Assembly (NCBI GenBank): GCA_026932145.1
Contig: JAIXKT010000019.1
Coordinates: 53,723-114,302, forward strand
From: Bacteroidia bacterium
GTDB lineage: Bacteria; Bacteroidota; Bacteroidia; J057; JAIXKT01
Length of the DNA stretch: 60,580 bases
Direction: 5' to 3'
Shown here: piece by piece, positions 7,553 to 16,459 of the stretch
Position numbering within the stretch: the first letter of the stretch is position 1
How the letters are laid out: each line of letters opens with the position of its first letter
Position numbers and translations under genes: made by a program
Notes under the pieces: model-generated
Databases searched by the model: none
The model's input: the letters and a program-made list of their open reading frames with translations, nothing else
What the model was told of the DNA's origin: nothing

Positions 7553-10500
7553 TTACTGAACGATCAGTTTACGAACAACACGGCCCTGTTCAGTACTCAG
7601 GTGCAGCATGTAGATACCGGCAGCCTGGTTCTGAATATTCAGTTCCACACGACCATTACCATTTACTACGTTCTGATATACAACCTGACCCTGAATGTTT
7701 TCGATGGACACGTTTACAGACTGATCAACACCGGCAACTTCCAGATTGAACAAACCGTTGGACGGATTCGGATACACACGGATTTCAGCAGCTTCCAGAG
7801 CGTTATCTACTGCAACAGCGTTAGATACAGTCTGTGTAGCATTCTGAATGTTACACTGGTTGCTGGCAGTCAGGGTTACCTGATAGATACCGGCATTAGC
7901 GTAAGTGTGAGTAGTATCCGCAGTAGTAGTAGTGAATACTGTACCATCACCGAAGTTCCAGGTGTAGCTAGTAGCACCTACGGAAGTATTAACGAAACGG
8001 TAAGTATTGTTACCCTGAGGAATAACGTTGAAAGCAGCATTTACAGGAAGATTATTCACTGTAACGGTAGCAGTACCAGTACCAGAACCAGCTCCACACT
8101 TATTCTTAATGCTTACAATGCTGTAAGTAGTGTTAGTGGTAGGAGCTACATAGAAATGGTACGGACTGCTCATGATACCGCTGATGGTGTCCATCATACC
8201 GCCATGGTTAACAACCAGGGTAGCAGGGAAAGAACCATTAACAGCCAGAGTCAGGGTAGCAGGAGTCATAGCGCAAATAGCCTGAGTACCGCTCAATGTA
8301 GCATTGAGGGAGGTGAAAGAGGTTACAGTAGCTACAACAGGTACAGCGTTAACCAGACCGGAAGGACAAACACCGCCGGAAGAGATACCAGTGATGGTGT
8401 AAGTGGTAGTAGCGCTTGGGAACAACGGAATCAATACTGTGTCAGCACCGCTCAGGTTGGAGATGGCGAAGTTATTCGTACCATCGAACATGCTCACAGA
8501 GTAAGGAGCCTGACCACCCTGGATGTCGATTTCCAGTTTGAAAGTATCACCTGCGTTGGTGCTTGTGCAATAAGTGATAGCAGAATCACCGGACAACAGA
8601 GAAACAGTAGCAGGAGTCTGAACGTTCACAGTTACGTTACCGTTGTTTGCATACAGTTCGCTGGAACAAGTTCCGGAAGTTACGCTGGCAAACAGGGTAT
8701 TCATATCGTAAGTGATATCAGAGTAAGGAGATACAGTCAGGAAGTAAGGATTGGCAGTGATACCGTTTACAGTGATTGGGGAACCACCTGCATCGTAAGT
8801 AAGATCCCAGGGAGCATTACCTTTTTCGAAGTCAACCTGCAGCATGGTAGAAGAACCCTGGCAGATGGTAGTCTGCTGATTCGGAGCCAGGCTAAGATTG
8901 GCACGAGGACGGGCATTGATAACATCGTGGATCAAACCAGAAACATTATCAAAGAAACCACCGGTATTCTCATTCTGAATGAACAAAGGCTTGAAGGCAA
9001 CGAGGCTTTCGTTAGGATACTCATTTACGAAGTCAGCGAAATCGCTCATGTTGATGTTATTGTAGTTACCATTTTCTGACTCTTCGTAGTAAATATCGTA
9101 ATCAGAAGGATCATCAACATTGCTGATCATGGCCCATACATTTACATAGTCATTACCACCGAAGTATTCGCGGCAGATGGTAGTATCACCAAACAAAGTA
9201 GCGGAAGGAGCCTCATTCTGGTAACCGTTGCTCATGTCAACATCGTATCCACCACCGTAGCTACCAATACCGCAGGTATTGTATACATTCAGGATAGAGT
9301 AGGATTTGTCAGAAACGGAGGTAGTGTATTCTCTTACAGACATTTCGTTTGTAGTAGAATTGATGATGGAAGTACCATCAGTGTAAGAGAAGGTGAACGG
9401 AGGCAGACCATCAAAATCCCAGCCTTCGAAAACTACCTGACCGGGAACCACATTCTGGAAACCTACAGAGAAGCTGGCGTATGGGGAATAACCCAGAGCA
9501 ACATTGGTCGGGTTGGCAACGGAATAACCGGAACCGGGAAGATCCGTAGCACGAACACGGAAACGATAGTTCTTAGAAGCATTGTAGTTCAGAGAAGACA
9601 TGTTCATGGTGAAAGTACCATTGTACACGGTATTACCCAGAACGCTGTCATTCTTAGCATCAATGATATCACCTACCCAGTTTCCTTCATCATCAGAACG
9701 CTCGAGGAGGAAGAAGTTGGAAGGAGAAAGAGTTGCACCGTAGTAGGAGTAAGTGATGGTAAACTGAGTACCAGTACAAATGGACAGGCTGGAAGGATCG
9801 TTGGTTACGAACACTTCTACTGTGTCACCACAAGTAGCGGCAAAAGTAATACCGGAGTTGTTTCCTTTGTCAGAAGCAACAGGAGCATTCAGGTTATTAC
9901 CGTTAGTAGCATCGATGTCCTTGAAGGAAACGAAATCAAAGCAATGATAGCCGGAAGTAGCGTAGAAGGAAGCAGAGTTACCATCCTGAGTGGAGTGTAC
10001 GCGTACTGTGTCAGTAGCAGTACCATTCAGAATGAACCTGGAAGAACCTACAGACTCACCTGGAGCGATGAACAGGTTGGTACCGGCACCGATTGTAGTG
10101 GAGTCGCTGTTGGTTGCATCAAAGCTACCATTGTCAAAGTAAATTTTACCGGCAGTTGCGCTGATGTTGGCAGTGCTGTACACACTCCAGTCACCATCGA
10201 AATGGAGGTTATTGGAAGCATTGGCAACAGAAACATTAAAGTGACGGGCATTTGTACCTGGCCAGTCAGTGCTTACATTCATGTTACCAGTCCAGGTAGA
10301 AGCCATGTTAATGGTGAAGTTGTTGATGCTGGCACCGGGAAGGTAAACATTTACATTCTGAGCTGCATCGGCAGGAGAACCGGAAACGGTCAGGTTGTTC
10401 CACTCAGTCCAGAATGGAGCAGAAATACCAGCGCTTACAGTTACGGAAGAACCGTCCATGTACCAGGAATTAGCATTGTTGATCGTCATGGCTTCAGTAC

Positions 10501-11161
10501 ATACCAGAGTGGCGTTTCTGAAATCAACTTCAGCGTTACCATTGGCAAACAGGTTGCGGCAGGTTACTGTGATGTTGCGTGCATCAATGGAATAATTGGC
10601 ATTCAGGAACAGGTCATTACCAGCCAGATCCAGGTTACCCAGGAACTGAAGGTGATCATCACCAGTCAGAATGAGGTTGGCATTGAAAGTTACACCGTTT
10701 GTATTAATGGTACGGAAGCGCTCCTCAATGTAGGAAGGCCACATGTCGAGATCTTCGATTTGTACGGTATTAATATCAAAGGTCATACCGGATACCAGAT
10801 TCATATTACCGGTAACATACAGGAAATAACCTGCATTTACATCAGTGAATACGGGAGTGTTGGTAGCGGCAGACCAGTCCATGTTTTTACAGTGACCTGT
10901 AGAGTCAAGTGTAACGACATTGCTGGTGGAGGTAAAGCCGGAGTTGGCGTCGAAGATAACATCATCGTACTTTCCGGGGAGAGTGAGATACTGCTTGGTT
11001 CCACCTGAGGTGCTTACCCAGTGGCTAAGGTCGGTCCAGTTTCCGGAACCGCCCACCCAGTAGTACTTTGCGGCTTGCAGCGGGAGGGCTGCAGTGATTA
11101 ACAGGAGAACGGCGAAGAACTTCATCGTCCCCTTGAAATCAGGTCTAAGTCCTTTTTTCAT
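7553..11161 (-). CDS. Large T9SS-secreted surface protein, PKD domain and type-A sorting domain
   Basis: A secreted protein of about 1,200 residues. A signal peptide is visible (MKFFAVLLLITAALPLQAA), preceded by a short basic stretch; ATGs at 11161 and 11125 are both plausible starts, and one at 11191 less so. The mature N-terminus KYYWVGGSGNWTDLSHW is shared by many Bacteroidota surface proteins with pectate-lyase-like or G8-like beta-helix repeats. Several Ig/PKD-like modules follow; one clear PKD (TSYTWNFGDGTVF) lies about 150 residues from the end. The C-terminus EIRVYPNPSNGLFNLEV ... GIYMLHLSTEQGRVVRKLIVQ is a type-A T9SS sorting domain, so the protein should pass the outer membrane by T9SS. 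It is the middle gene of a three-gene unit. Over hundreds of codons UUA, CUA and UCA are avoided, suggesting high expression. Confidence 0.88.
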   Translation of the reverse strand: MKKGLRPDFKGTMKFFAVLLLITAALPLQAAKYYWVGGSGNWTDLSHWVSTSGGTKQYLTLPGKYDDVIFDANSGFTSTSNVVTLDSTGHCKNMDWSAATNTPVFTDVNAGYFLYVTGNMNLVSGMTFDINTVQIEDLDMWPSYIEERFRTINTNGVTFNANLILTGDDHLQFLGNLDLAGNDLFLNANYSIDARNITVTCRNLFANGNAEVDFRNATLVCTEAMTINNANSWYMDGSSVTVSAGISAPFWTEWNNLTVSGSPADAAQNVNVYLPGASINNFTINMASTWTGNMNVSTDWPGTNARHFNVSVANASNNLHFDGDWSVYSTANISATAGKIYFDNGSFDATNSDSTTIGAGTNLFIAPGESVGSSRFILNGTATDTVRVHSTQDGNSASFYATSGYHCFDFVSFKDIDATNGNNLNAPVASDKGNNSGITFAATCGDTVEVFVTNDPSSLSICTGTQFTITYSYYGATLSPSNFFLLERSDDEGNWVGDIIDAKNDSVLGNTVYNGTFTMNMSSLNYNASKNYRFRVRATDLPGSGYSVANPTNVALGYSPYASFSVGFQNVVPGQVVFEGWDFDGLPPFTFSYTDGTSIINSTTNEMSVREYTTSVSDKSYSILNVYNTCGIGSYGGGYDVDMSNGYQNEAPSATLFGDTTICREYFGGNDYVNVWAMISNVDDPSDYDIYYEESENGNYNNINMSDFADFVNEYPNESLVAFKPLFIQNENTGGFFDNVSGLIHDVINARPRANLSLAPNQQTTICQGSSTMLQVDFEKGNAPWDLTYDAGGSPITVNGITANPYFLTVSPYSDITYDMNTLFASVTSGTCSSELYANNGNVTVNVQTPATVSLLSGDSAITYCTSTNAGDTFKLEIDIQGGQAPYSVSMFDGTNNFAISNLSGADTVLIPLFPSATTTYTITGISSGGVCPSGLVNAVPVVATVTSFTSLNATLSGTQAICAMTPATLTLAVNGSFPATLVVNHGGMMDTISGIMSSPYHFYVAPTTNTTYSIVSIKNKCGAGSGTGTATVTVNNLPVNAAFNVIPQGNNTYRFVNTSVGATSYTWNFGDGTVFTTTTADTTHTYANAGIYQVTLTASNQCNIQNATQTVSNAVAVDNALEAAEIRVYPNPSNGLFNLEVAGVDQSVNVSIENIQGQVVYQNVVNGNGRVELNIQNQAAGIYMLHLSTEQGRVVRKLIVQ

Positions 11162-11206
11162 CGGATATTGTGGTTTCAATTGGTTTAACATGATTGAGGG
11201 TACAAA

Positions 11207-11857
11207 TTAGTCAACGAGGCTCCAGGTCCATTCTTCACGACGAGTGTCGAGGGCATCGCTGGAATCGTTGGAATATTCCAGAACGATTTCTTTGTGCTTC
11301 AACTGACGAATGTTGTAGAGAGCGCTGGGTACCGGATTGTTGTTCACAGAACCGGAACCTGCGGAGGGTACTACCGTCACTTGCTGGAGCAGAAGCTGCT
11401 CGCGCTTGCGGGTATCGTTCGCTCCACCGGTGAACGACCAGTAGCCTTTAACAACGGCACTGTTGTTCACTTCAGGAGTAGCACCGTCTGCTTTGAAAAT
11501 CTCGGTGTGGGTCATTTGATAGGTCCCATCACGGAAAATTTCAACGCTGCCTGAGAAATCTCCGGCAACCGTCCAGGTTTTGTCCCCCTGAGGAGTGGAA
11601 TAATAATTGGTCTGTTCAACCCGCTTCTCTGAATACCGTGAGGTCGCAGTGCCCACTACCTGATTTCCATTATCGGCAGTAAACGTTGCGCCACGCGATA
11701 CCATTCCACTGGTAACAGACCATTTACCGACCATCCGAGCCTTCCGGCCTCGGAATGTCAGCCAGGGGTCATCTTCCCCTTTCCGGCAGCCAACAAATAC
11801 TCCTGCAGTGAGCAAGAGTAAAATCAGCGCCTGCAGCATGGTGTGTAATTTACGCAT
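11207..11857 (-). CDS. Lipocalin-like lipoprotein, first gene of the surface-protein unit
   Basis: A 216-residue predicted lipoprotein with signal MRKLHTMLQALILLLLTAGVFVGC and lipobox FVGC; a second ATG six codons in is an alternative start. After a short linker the protein has MVGKWSVTSGMV and later VEIFRDGTYQMTHTEIF and KGYWSFTGG, a pattern of a small beta-barrel of the lipocalin-like kind seen in many Bacteroidota lipoproteins. No ligand can be named. The gene starts the minus-strand unit that continues into the large T9SS protein 45 bp downstream, with a good TAnnTTTG promoter box about 45 bp upstream of its start. It probably lies on the outer membrane or periplasmic face. Confidence 0.75.
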   Translation of the reverse strand: MRKLHTMLQALILLLLTAGVFVGCRKGEDDPWLTFRGRKARMVGKWSVTSGMVSRGATFTADNGNQVVGTATSRYSEKRVEQTNYYSTPQGDKTWTVAGDFSGSVEIFRDGTYQMTHTEIFKADGATPEVNNSAVVKGYWSFTGGANDTRKREQLLLQQVTVVPSAGSGSVNNNPVPSALYNIRQLKHKEIVLEYSNDSSDALDTRREEWTWSLVD

Positions 11858-11902
11858 AGGCTTTATGTAATTGGATTAACTGGTTACAATTCATATCAGC
11901 GA

Positions 11903-11910
11903 CAAAACTA
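11903..11910 (-). promoter_or_regulatory. -7 promoter box (TAGTTTTG) for the surface-protein unit
   Basis: On the minus strand TAGTTTTG matches TAnnTTTG. A TTTGG lies about 20 bp further upstream (around 11932-11937), near the expected -33 position. It would give a leader of about 40 bases for the lipoprotein gene starting at 11857 and would drive the whole unit down to the terminator at 6607-6634. Confidence 0.65.
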
Positions 11911-12002
11911 AATATTTTTCTCTTCATATTCACCAAAAAAATAAAAAAATCCTGTTTTTTTAGTTTCAACACGATTTTCCACACCGCTGGATTGTAAACA
12001 TT

Positions 12003-12010
12003 TATATTTG
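12003..12010 (+). promoter_or_regulatory. -7 promoter box (TATATTTG) for the XRE regulator
   Basis: TATATTTG fits the TAnnTTTG consensus and lies 92 bp before the ATG of the XRE-family gene, divergent from the lipoprotein promoter at 11903-11910. The surrounding DNA is AT-rich. No clear -33 box was seen. Confidence 0.45.
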
Positions 12011-12102
12011 CCAGAGTGATATTTTTACCATTAATTTGGCTTAAAATCACCTTAAATACCAGGCGATTCTCCGCTATTTCACTTTGCCTTCTCCCACCAA
12101 CT

Positions 12103-12528
12103 ATGCAAAATGTAATCAAAAGATTCATCACTGCCCGAAAGCACCTCCGGCTGACACAGGCAGACCTGGCCACAAGCCTGGGGTTCAAGCAGTCCTATAT
12201 TTCCAACATCGAAAAGGGACGCAATGAGGTTACTTCCAACATCATCATTGCCATGTACCGTTTGTACAACATCTCTCCGGAATGGCTCATTACCGGACAG
12301 GGAAATATCATGTCTTCGTTTGGTGATCCGAGTGGAAATAATAGCACCGCACCGGAAGGACCGCCCCTGGAGGAAGGAGCTGATCACCACGACTACTCTG
12401 ACCCCATGCTGGTAGAATCCATGCAACAAACCATCCGGTCTCAGGAAACCACCATTCAAATGCAGGAAAAAGTAATCCGGATGCTGGAAGCTGAAGTTTC
12501 CAGACTCAAATCCGAACAAAATCCCTAA
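12103..12528 (+). CDS. XRE-family helix-turn-helix regulator with C-terminal coiled coil
   Basis: A 141-residue DNA-binding protein. Residues 1-65 are a Cro/CI-type helix-turn-helix (ARKHLRLTQADLATSLGFKQ then SYISNIEKGRNEVTSNII), followed by PEWLITGQG, a common ending of this domain class. After a polar, flexible linker, residues 105-141 have regular heptads (MQQTIRSQETTIQMQEKVIRMLEAEVSRLKSE without breaks), which should form a coiled coil for oligomerisation. The ATG at 12103 was chosen because the upstream in-frame extension to 12016 is not part of the fold. It is divergent from the surface-protein unit, so it is a candidate regulator of that unit, by position only. Confidence 0.85.
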   Translation: MQNVIKRFITARKHLRLTQADLATSLGFKQSYISNIEKGRNEVTSNIIIAMYRLYNISPEWLITGQGNIMSSFGDPSGNNSTAPEGPPLEEGADHHDYSDPMLVESMQQTIRSQETTIQMQEKVIRMLEAEVSRLKSEQNP

Positions 12529-12539
12529 ATCAGAACCTA

Positions 12540-13037
12540 TTAGCGCAAACGGTCCACGGATCGAACCAGCGCTTCGTCTTTTAAAATGCTACGACGGGCA
12601 AGCCAGGCAAATACCATGGCTACCACAGGCAAAGCTGCCCCCCACTCGTAGCCGGAAATCAGGTCAGATGCCCCTGCCTCTGTCAGTTTCGCTTCCATCT
12701 GACTCACCATCCACCCGGCAGAAACCCCGGTCAGGAGTTCAATCACCATCAAAATTCCGGCTATCAAAGCCTGGCGCGGCCGGTCTTTGAACAAAAATAT
12801 CAGCACCAGGGCCAACAGGCCCGATATCGTCAGCCACAGCGTCATCATCAGTTGCATTCCATCCTCCAGTGGCCCCATAACCGTCTGAAGACCATCGGCT
12901 GTCGTTAATTCCATACTCCCCCCTGAAAGCACCACGGTGTGGGCAGCATCTGAAATTTTCCAATATGGAGCAGCCAGCATGACGAACATGCATAGTGCAG
13001 AAGTGAGTAAAAAGAGGGATTGTTTCCGTTGCAACAT
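12540..13037 (-). CDS. DUF4293-family membrane protein
   Basis: A 165-residue protein with four membrane helices: the start MLQRKQSLFLLTSALCMFVM, two helices in the middle (MTLWLTISGLLALVLIFLF and a following one) and a last helix ending in VFAWLARRSILKDEALVRSVDRLR. The initial IQR/LQRxQ-type sequence, the loop before helix 2 and the D-E-x-L-V-R-S-x-D-R-[IL]-R ending are the hallmark of DUF4293, a family almost confined to Bacteroidota with no known function. It is convergent with the XRE gene (11 bp apart) and divergent from the thiolase gene, with its own -7 box at 13065-13072. Confidence 0.85.
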   Translation of the reverse strand: MLQRKQSLFLLTSALCMFVMLAAPYWKISDAAHTVVLSGGSMELTTADGLQTVMGPLEDGMQLMMTLWLTISGLLALVLIFLFKDRPRQALIAGILMVIELLTGVSAGWMVSQMEAKLTEAGASDLISGYEWGAALPVVAMVFAWLARRSILKDEALVRSVDRLR

Positions 13038-13064
13038 AAATCAGCAATATGAGTTAATTTGCGG

Positions 13065-13072
13065 CAAAGTTA
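13065..13072 (-). promoter_or_regulatory. -7 promoter box (TAACTTTG) for the DUF4293 gene
   Basis: Minus-strand TAACTTTG matches TAnnTTTG and lies 27 bp before the start codon at 13037. It abuts the first possible ATG of the divergent thiolase gene (13073), which argues mildly for the downstream ATG at 13085 as that gene's start. Confidence 0.6.
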
Positions 13073-13084
13073 ATGGATAAGATT

Positions 13085-14290
13085 ATGAAAGCCGTTTACA
13101 TTGTGGATGCCTGCCGTACTCCGGTCGGGAAATATGCCGGAAGCCTGTCGGGAGTGCGTCCCGACGACATGCTTGCGTGGGTAATCAAAGCCATACTGGA
13201 GCGCAATCCTGGCGTACCCAAAGACAGGATTGAGGAGGTGATTGCCGGAGCAGCCAATCAATCCGGGGAAGACAACCGGAATGTAGCCCGAATGGCGGCC
13301 CTGCTTGCCGGCCTGCCTGTCACTGTGGCGGGCGTTACCGTAAACCGGTTGTGCGCATCCGGTCTTCAGGCTATTCTGGACGGTGCCCGATCCATCCAGG
13401 CCGGACAGGCTGATTTTGTACTGGCTGGCGGAGTGGAAAGTATGACCCGTGCACCCTTTGTTATGGCTAAAAGTGAGTCGGCATATGGCAGACTACCTGA
13501 GTTTTTTGACACCACATTCGGCTGGCGCTTTACCAACCCTGCCCTTTCGGCTTTGTACCATCCATATGTGATGGGAGAAACGGCAGAAAACCTGGCCGAA
13601 CGATATGCGATTTCAAGAGAAGAGCAGGATTCTTTTGCCTGGCAAACCCAGCTGAAATGGAAACAGGCACAGGAAGCCGGTAAGTTTCAGGAGGAACTAA
13701 TCCCCTACCCGCTTCCCCCCCTGAAAAAAGGCGGAGAGCCCCGTACTTTTGATACAGATGAGCATCCCCGCTTATCTACCCTGGAACAACTGGCACAATT
13801 GAAACCTGCGTTTAAAAAAGACGGGAGTGTAACGGCTGGAAATGCCTCCGGTCTCAATGATGGTGCTGCCATGACGATTCTCGCCAGTGAAGAAATGATC
13901 CGGGAATACAATCTGAAACCGATTGCACGCATAGTATCGGCAGCGGTAGCCGGTGTGGATCCGGCCATCATGGGTATCGGGCCTGTGCCTGCTACGCAAA
14001 AGGCACTGACGCGTGCCGGGCTAAAACTGTCAGACCTCGACCTGATTGAGCTCAATGAGGCTTTTGCGGCTCAGGTCATTGCCTGTCACCGGGAATTGCA
14101 ATACAATCCGGATATCCTGAATGTAAACGGAGGGGCAATTGCCATTGGCCATCCCCTGGGCTGTTCGGGTGCGAGGATTACCGCCACGCTGGTGCATGAG
14201 CTGCAAAAAAGAAACAACAGCCGTTACGGACTGGCCACCATGTGTGTGGGGGTTGGTCAGGGGGTTGCCATGATTGTAGAACGGGTGTAG
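13085..14290 (+). CDS. Acetyl-CoA acyltransferase (thiolase), 3-oxoadipyl-CoA thiolase-like
   Basis: A degradative-type thiolase of about 400 residues. The nucleophilic cysteine lies in [12 protein letters not shown] near residue 87; the other active-site elements are [10 protein letters not shown] with the catalytic His and TMCVGVGQG with the second Cys near the C-terminus. CANQ-like [17 protein letters not shown] and FDTDEHPR are features shared with PcaF/PaaJ (3-oxoadipyl-CoA thiolase), so aromatic or phenylacetate catabolism is possible, but no other gene of those pathways is present, and a beta-oxidation or acetoacetyl-CoA role is also open. The start is set at 13085 ([13 protein letters not shown]), as in the family; ATG 13073 would add four residues. 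truA follows one base after the stop. Confidence 0.88.
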   Translation: MKAVYIVDACRTPVGKYAGSLSGVRPDDMLAWVIKAILERNPGVPKDRIEEVIAGAANQSGEDNRNVARMAALLAGLPVTVAGVTVNRLCASGLQAILDGARSIQAGQADFVLAGGVESMTRAPFVMAKSESAYGRLPEFFDTTFGWRFTNPALSALYHPYVMGETAENLAERYAISREEQDSFAWQTQLKWKQAQEAGKFQEELIPYPLPPLKKGGEPRTFDTDEHPRLSTLEQLAQLKPAFKKDGSVTAGNASGLNDGAAMTILASEEMIREYNLKPIARIVSAAVAGVDPAIMGIGPVPATQKALTRAGLKLSDLDLIELNEAFAAQVIACHRELQYNPDILNVNGGAIAIGHPLGCSGARITATLVHELQKRNNSRYGLATMCVGVGQGVAMIVERV

Positions 14291-14291
14291 G

Positions 14292-15044
14292 ATGCCTCGG
14301 TATTTTCTCCGAGTACAATATCTGGGAACAGCCTATCGGGGCTGGCAATCCCAGCCCAATCTACCTACTGTACAGGGAACACTCAATGATGCGCTGGAAA
14401 AAATCCTGCGCCATCCAATTTCCTCTTTAGGTTGCGGAAGAACCGATGCCGGCGTACATGGCAGGGGGCAGATTTTGCACTTTGAAACGGAAGTCGAACC
14501 AGGAGAAAATTTCCTTCAACACTTAAATCACCTGCTGCCTCCGGATATTGCCGCGAATGCGTTTATGGTATCTCCTATCCCGGGTGCCCATGTGAGGTAC
14601 AGTGCCCTCTGGAGAAAGTATCGGTATTATGTGCATTTTGGGAAAAACCCCTTTCTGCACCACACTTCCCTTCGCCTGAGATACAGGCCCAGACCGGAAA
14701 TGCTCACTGCCTGTGCGGCTGCATTACAGGGCGAAATGGATTTTGGTGCTTTTGCCATTCAACAGACCGGCCAAAAGCATACGCGATGCCGGGTACATTT
14801 TGCGCATTGGCATTTTGGAGAAGACCAGTGGTATTTTGAGATTCAGGCAGACCGATTTTTACGCGGGATGGTGCGCATGCTCACAGGCTCTATGCTGCGA
14901 ATTGCACACCGGAATGAAGACATATCCGAGTTTCTCCATTACCTTAACAATCCGGAAGGCGTTATGGCCCGGCCGATGGCGGAACCCCAGGGCCTTACTT
15001 TGTGGGACACAGGCTTTCCGGAAGGATTTTTTATTGATAAATAA
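14292..15044 (+). CDS. truA: tRNA pseudouridine(38-40) synthase TruA
   Basis: Makes pseudouridine at positions 38-40 in the anticodon arm of tRNAs. The catalytic aspartate is in GCGRTDAGVHGRGQILHF near residue 52; YRGWQSQPNLPTVQGTLNDAL at the N-terminus and FLRGMVRMLTGSML near residue 190 are other TruA motifs. The length of 250 residues is normal. The ATG lies one base after the thiolase stop, so the two are probably co-transcribed although unrelated in function. It is the third gene for tRNA maturation or modification in the core region besides rnz and mtaB. Confidence 0.95.
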   Translation: MPRYFLRVQYLGTAYRGWQSQPNLPTVQGTLNDALEKILRHPISSLGCGRTDAGVHGRGQILHFETEVEPGENFLQHLNHLLPPDIAANAFMVSPIPGAHVRYSALWRKYRYYVHFGKNPFLHHTSLRLRYRPRPEMLTACAAALQGEMDFGAFAIQQTGQKHTRCRVHFAHWHFGEDQWYFEIQADRFLRGMVRMLTGSMLRIAHRNEDISEFLHYLNNPEGVMARPMAEPQGLTLWDTGFPEGFFIDK

Positions 15045-15349
15045 ATTTATTTACAAAAACCTGAAAGACAGAATCTCTTACCAGAAATAGATTTTGCCTC
15101 TTGAATACATTTTACCAACTGATTTTCGGAAGACTATTTACATTAAATAAACTTATATATAAAATCCAGAAACAAGGAAATGACTATTTTTATTGAATTT
15201 CGGGCACATACAGTAAACTTTTATATAATTTTTTACACAATCTGCTGAATAATAATCCACTCATAGCGATTTATAAATATTTTTATAATAACGCATTAAC
15301 AGGGTATGGTTCTTCCATTCCCATTGGATAAAACAGAAGAAATATTAAC
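15045..15349. other. AT-rich intergenic spacer
   Basis: About 300 bp between the convergent ends of truA and the LOG gene are strikingly AT-rich compared with both neighbours. It has long A/T runs and short poly-T segments but no clear strong stem-loop, no coding frame and no recognisable RNA gene. It may hold terminators for both genes or be an acquired non-coding patch. Confidence 0.6.
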
Positions 15350-16099
15350 TCAGGCTTCGGCGAGAATGCGACTCCGGTTGGGCCGGGGATTATTCCGATC
15401 CAGTTCAAACTGGCTCACCGCATGCTTTTCTATGTGCGCAATGGCTTCAGAAACATCATCAGTGAGAAAAAACAATTCCAGGTCCTTTTCGGAAATTGTG
15501 CCTTCAGCCACCATTTTATACATGAAATCCACCATGGGTTGCCAGTAATCTTTTCCCATCAATACGACCGGAAAGGAGGATATCTTGCCGGTCTGGATCA
15601 GGGTAATGGTTTCAAACATTTCATCGAGGGTACCTGCACCACCGGGCATGATAACGAAGGCATAGGAATACTTAACCAACAGAACCTTGCGAACGAAGAA
15701 ATACCGGAAGTTAACGAACTTATCCAGGAATGGATTGGGCTTTTGTTCAAAAGGAAGAATAATATTGCACCCAACGGAGGGGCCATTCACCGAACGGGCG
15801 CCTTCATTGGCTGCCTGCATGATACCGGGCCCACCCCCTGTCATAATGGTAAAACCCAGGCGGGAAATACCTGCTGCGACTTCCTTCGTCAACTGGTAGT
15901 AGGGATGGTCTTCCCGGAACCTTGCCGACCCGAAAATGGTGACACATGGACCGACAAAATGCAGGGTGCGAAAGCCTTTGATAAACTCGAGCATAACCCT
16001 GAGGGTAAATACAAATTCACTCCATCTGGATCTGGGGCCTTCGAGAAAACCTTTGGAGTGTTCCAATTCTTTATGACGGGCTGTATTGAGTGCGGACAT
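15350..16099 (-). CDS. LOG-family (TIGR00730) nucleotide phosphoribohydrolase
   Basis: A Rossmann-like protein of the LOG family, whose members remove ribose 5'-monophosphate from nucleotides such as cytokinin ribotides or AMP. The two family motifs are present: GGGPGIMQAANEGA near residue 85 and PGGAGTLDEMFE near residue 155. The N-terminal 40 residues are an extension seen in the longer bacterial members, and the total of 249 residues fits these. It is the last gene of a minus-strand run with the Rieske (27 bp upstream) and PfkB genes. The natural substrate is unknown; bacterial members are often annotated only as Rossmann-fold proteins. Confidence 0.88.
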   Translation of the reverse strand: MSALNTARHKELEHSKGFLEGPRSRWSEFVFTLRVMLEFIKGFRTLHFVGPCVTIFGSARFREDHPYYQLTKEVAAGISRLGFTIMTGGGPGIMQAANEGARSVNGPSVGCNIILPFEQKPNPFLDKFVNFRYFFVRKVLLVKYSYAFVIMPGGAGTLDEMFETITLIQTGKISSFPVVLMGKDYWQPMVDFMYKMVAEGTISEKDLELFFLTDDVSEAIAHIEKHAVSQFELDRNNPRPNRSRILAEA

Positions 16100-16126
16100 A
16101 AGTTCCTGTAAGCAAAATTGAATCCA

Positions 16127-16444
16127 TTATTCCATTCCGATGAACACACCGGAATCGCGTTGTTCCACCGGGTAGAGGTATAAACGCCCCCTGCCCTGTT
16201 TTTCATATCCGGTATCCAGGGAAAAAGAATACCGGTGGAGAGGGCAGGTGATGCATCCATCCGGGTCGGGCCGTATACCTTTGAGGCTGGCCTGCTGGTG
16301 GGGGCAAACAGGCCGCCAGGCCCTCCAGTTTCCATCAGAAAGGCGGAGCAGGCATATTTCTGTGCCCCTCACCAGGGTCATAAAGGGAATTCCCCGGTCG
16401 GGCCAGGGGCCATCAGGTTCCAGAACCTTATGCCATCGGACCAT
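16127..16444 (-). CDS. Small Rieske [2Fe-2S] protein
   Basis: A 105-residue soluble Rieske domain. The cluster-binding motif is complete: C-P-H (VCPHQQASLKG) and, about 17 residues later, C-P-L-H (CITCPLHRYSFSLDTG). There is no signal peptide or membrane helix, so it belongs to the ferredoxin-like Rieske proteins (such as small subunits of nitrite reductase or dioxygenase ferredoxins) rather than the cytochrome bc class. Its start is 15 bp after the stop of the PfkB gene and it is followed by the LOG gene, so it is likely co-transcribed. No partner oxygenase is encoded nearby, so the electron acceptor is unknown. Confidence 0.88.
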   Translation of the reverse strand: MVRWHKVLEPDGPWPDRGIPFMTLVRGTEICLLRLSDGNWRAWRPVCPHQQASLKGIRPDPDGCITCPLHRYSFSLDTGYEKQGRGRLYLYPVEQRDSGVFIGME

Positions 16445-16459
16445 GGGGTGGGCGGAGGA

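Noticed and set aside
6716-9079. 787-codon open frame on the plus strand
   Set aside because: It is codon-aligned antisense to two clear secreted-protein genes and crosses their intergenic gap. Its translation has no domain. It is a by-product of avoidance of UUA, CUA and UCA.
9944-11008. 354-codon open frame on the plus strand
   Set aside because: Same frame and cause as the 787-codon one; lies inside the T9SS gene.
13085-14290. Aromatic-degradation (paa/pca) operon
   Set aside because: Only the thiolase resembles that pathway; the next gene is truA and no other pathway gene is near.
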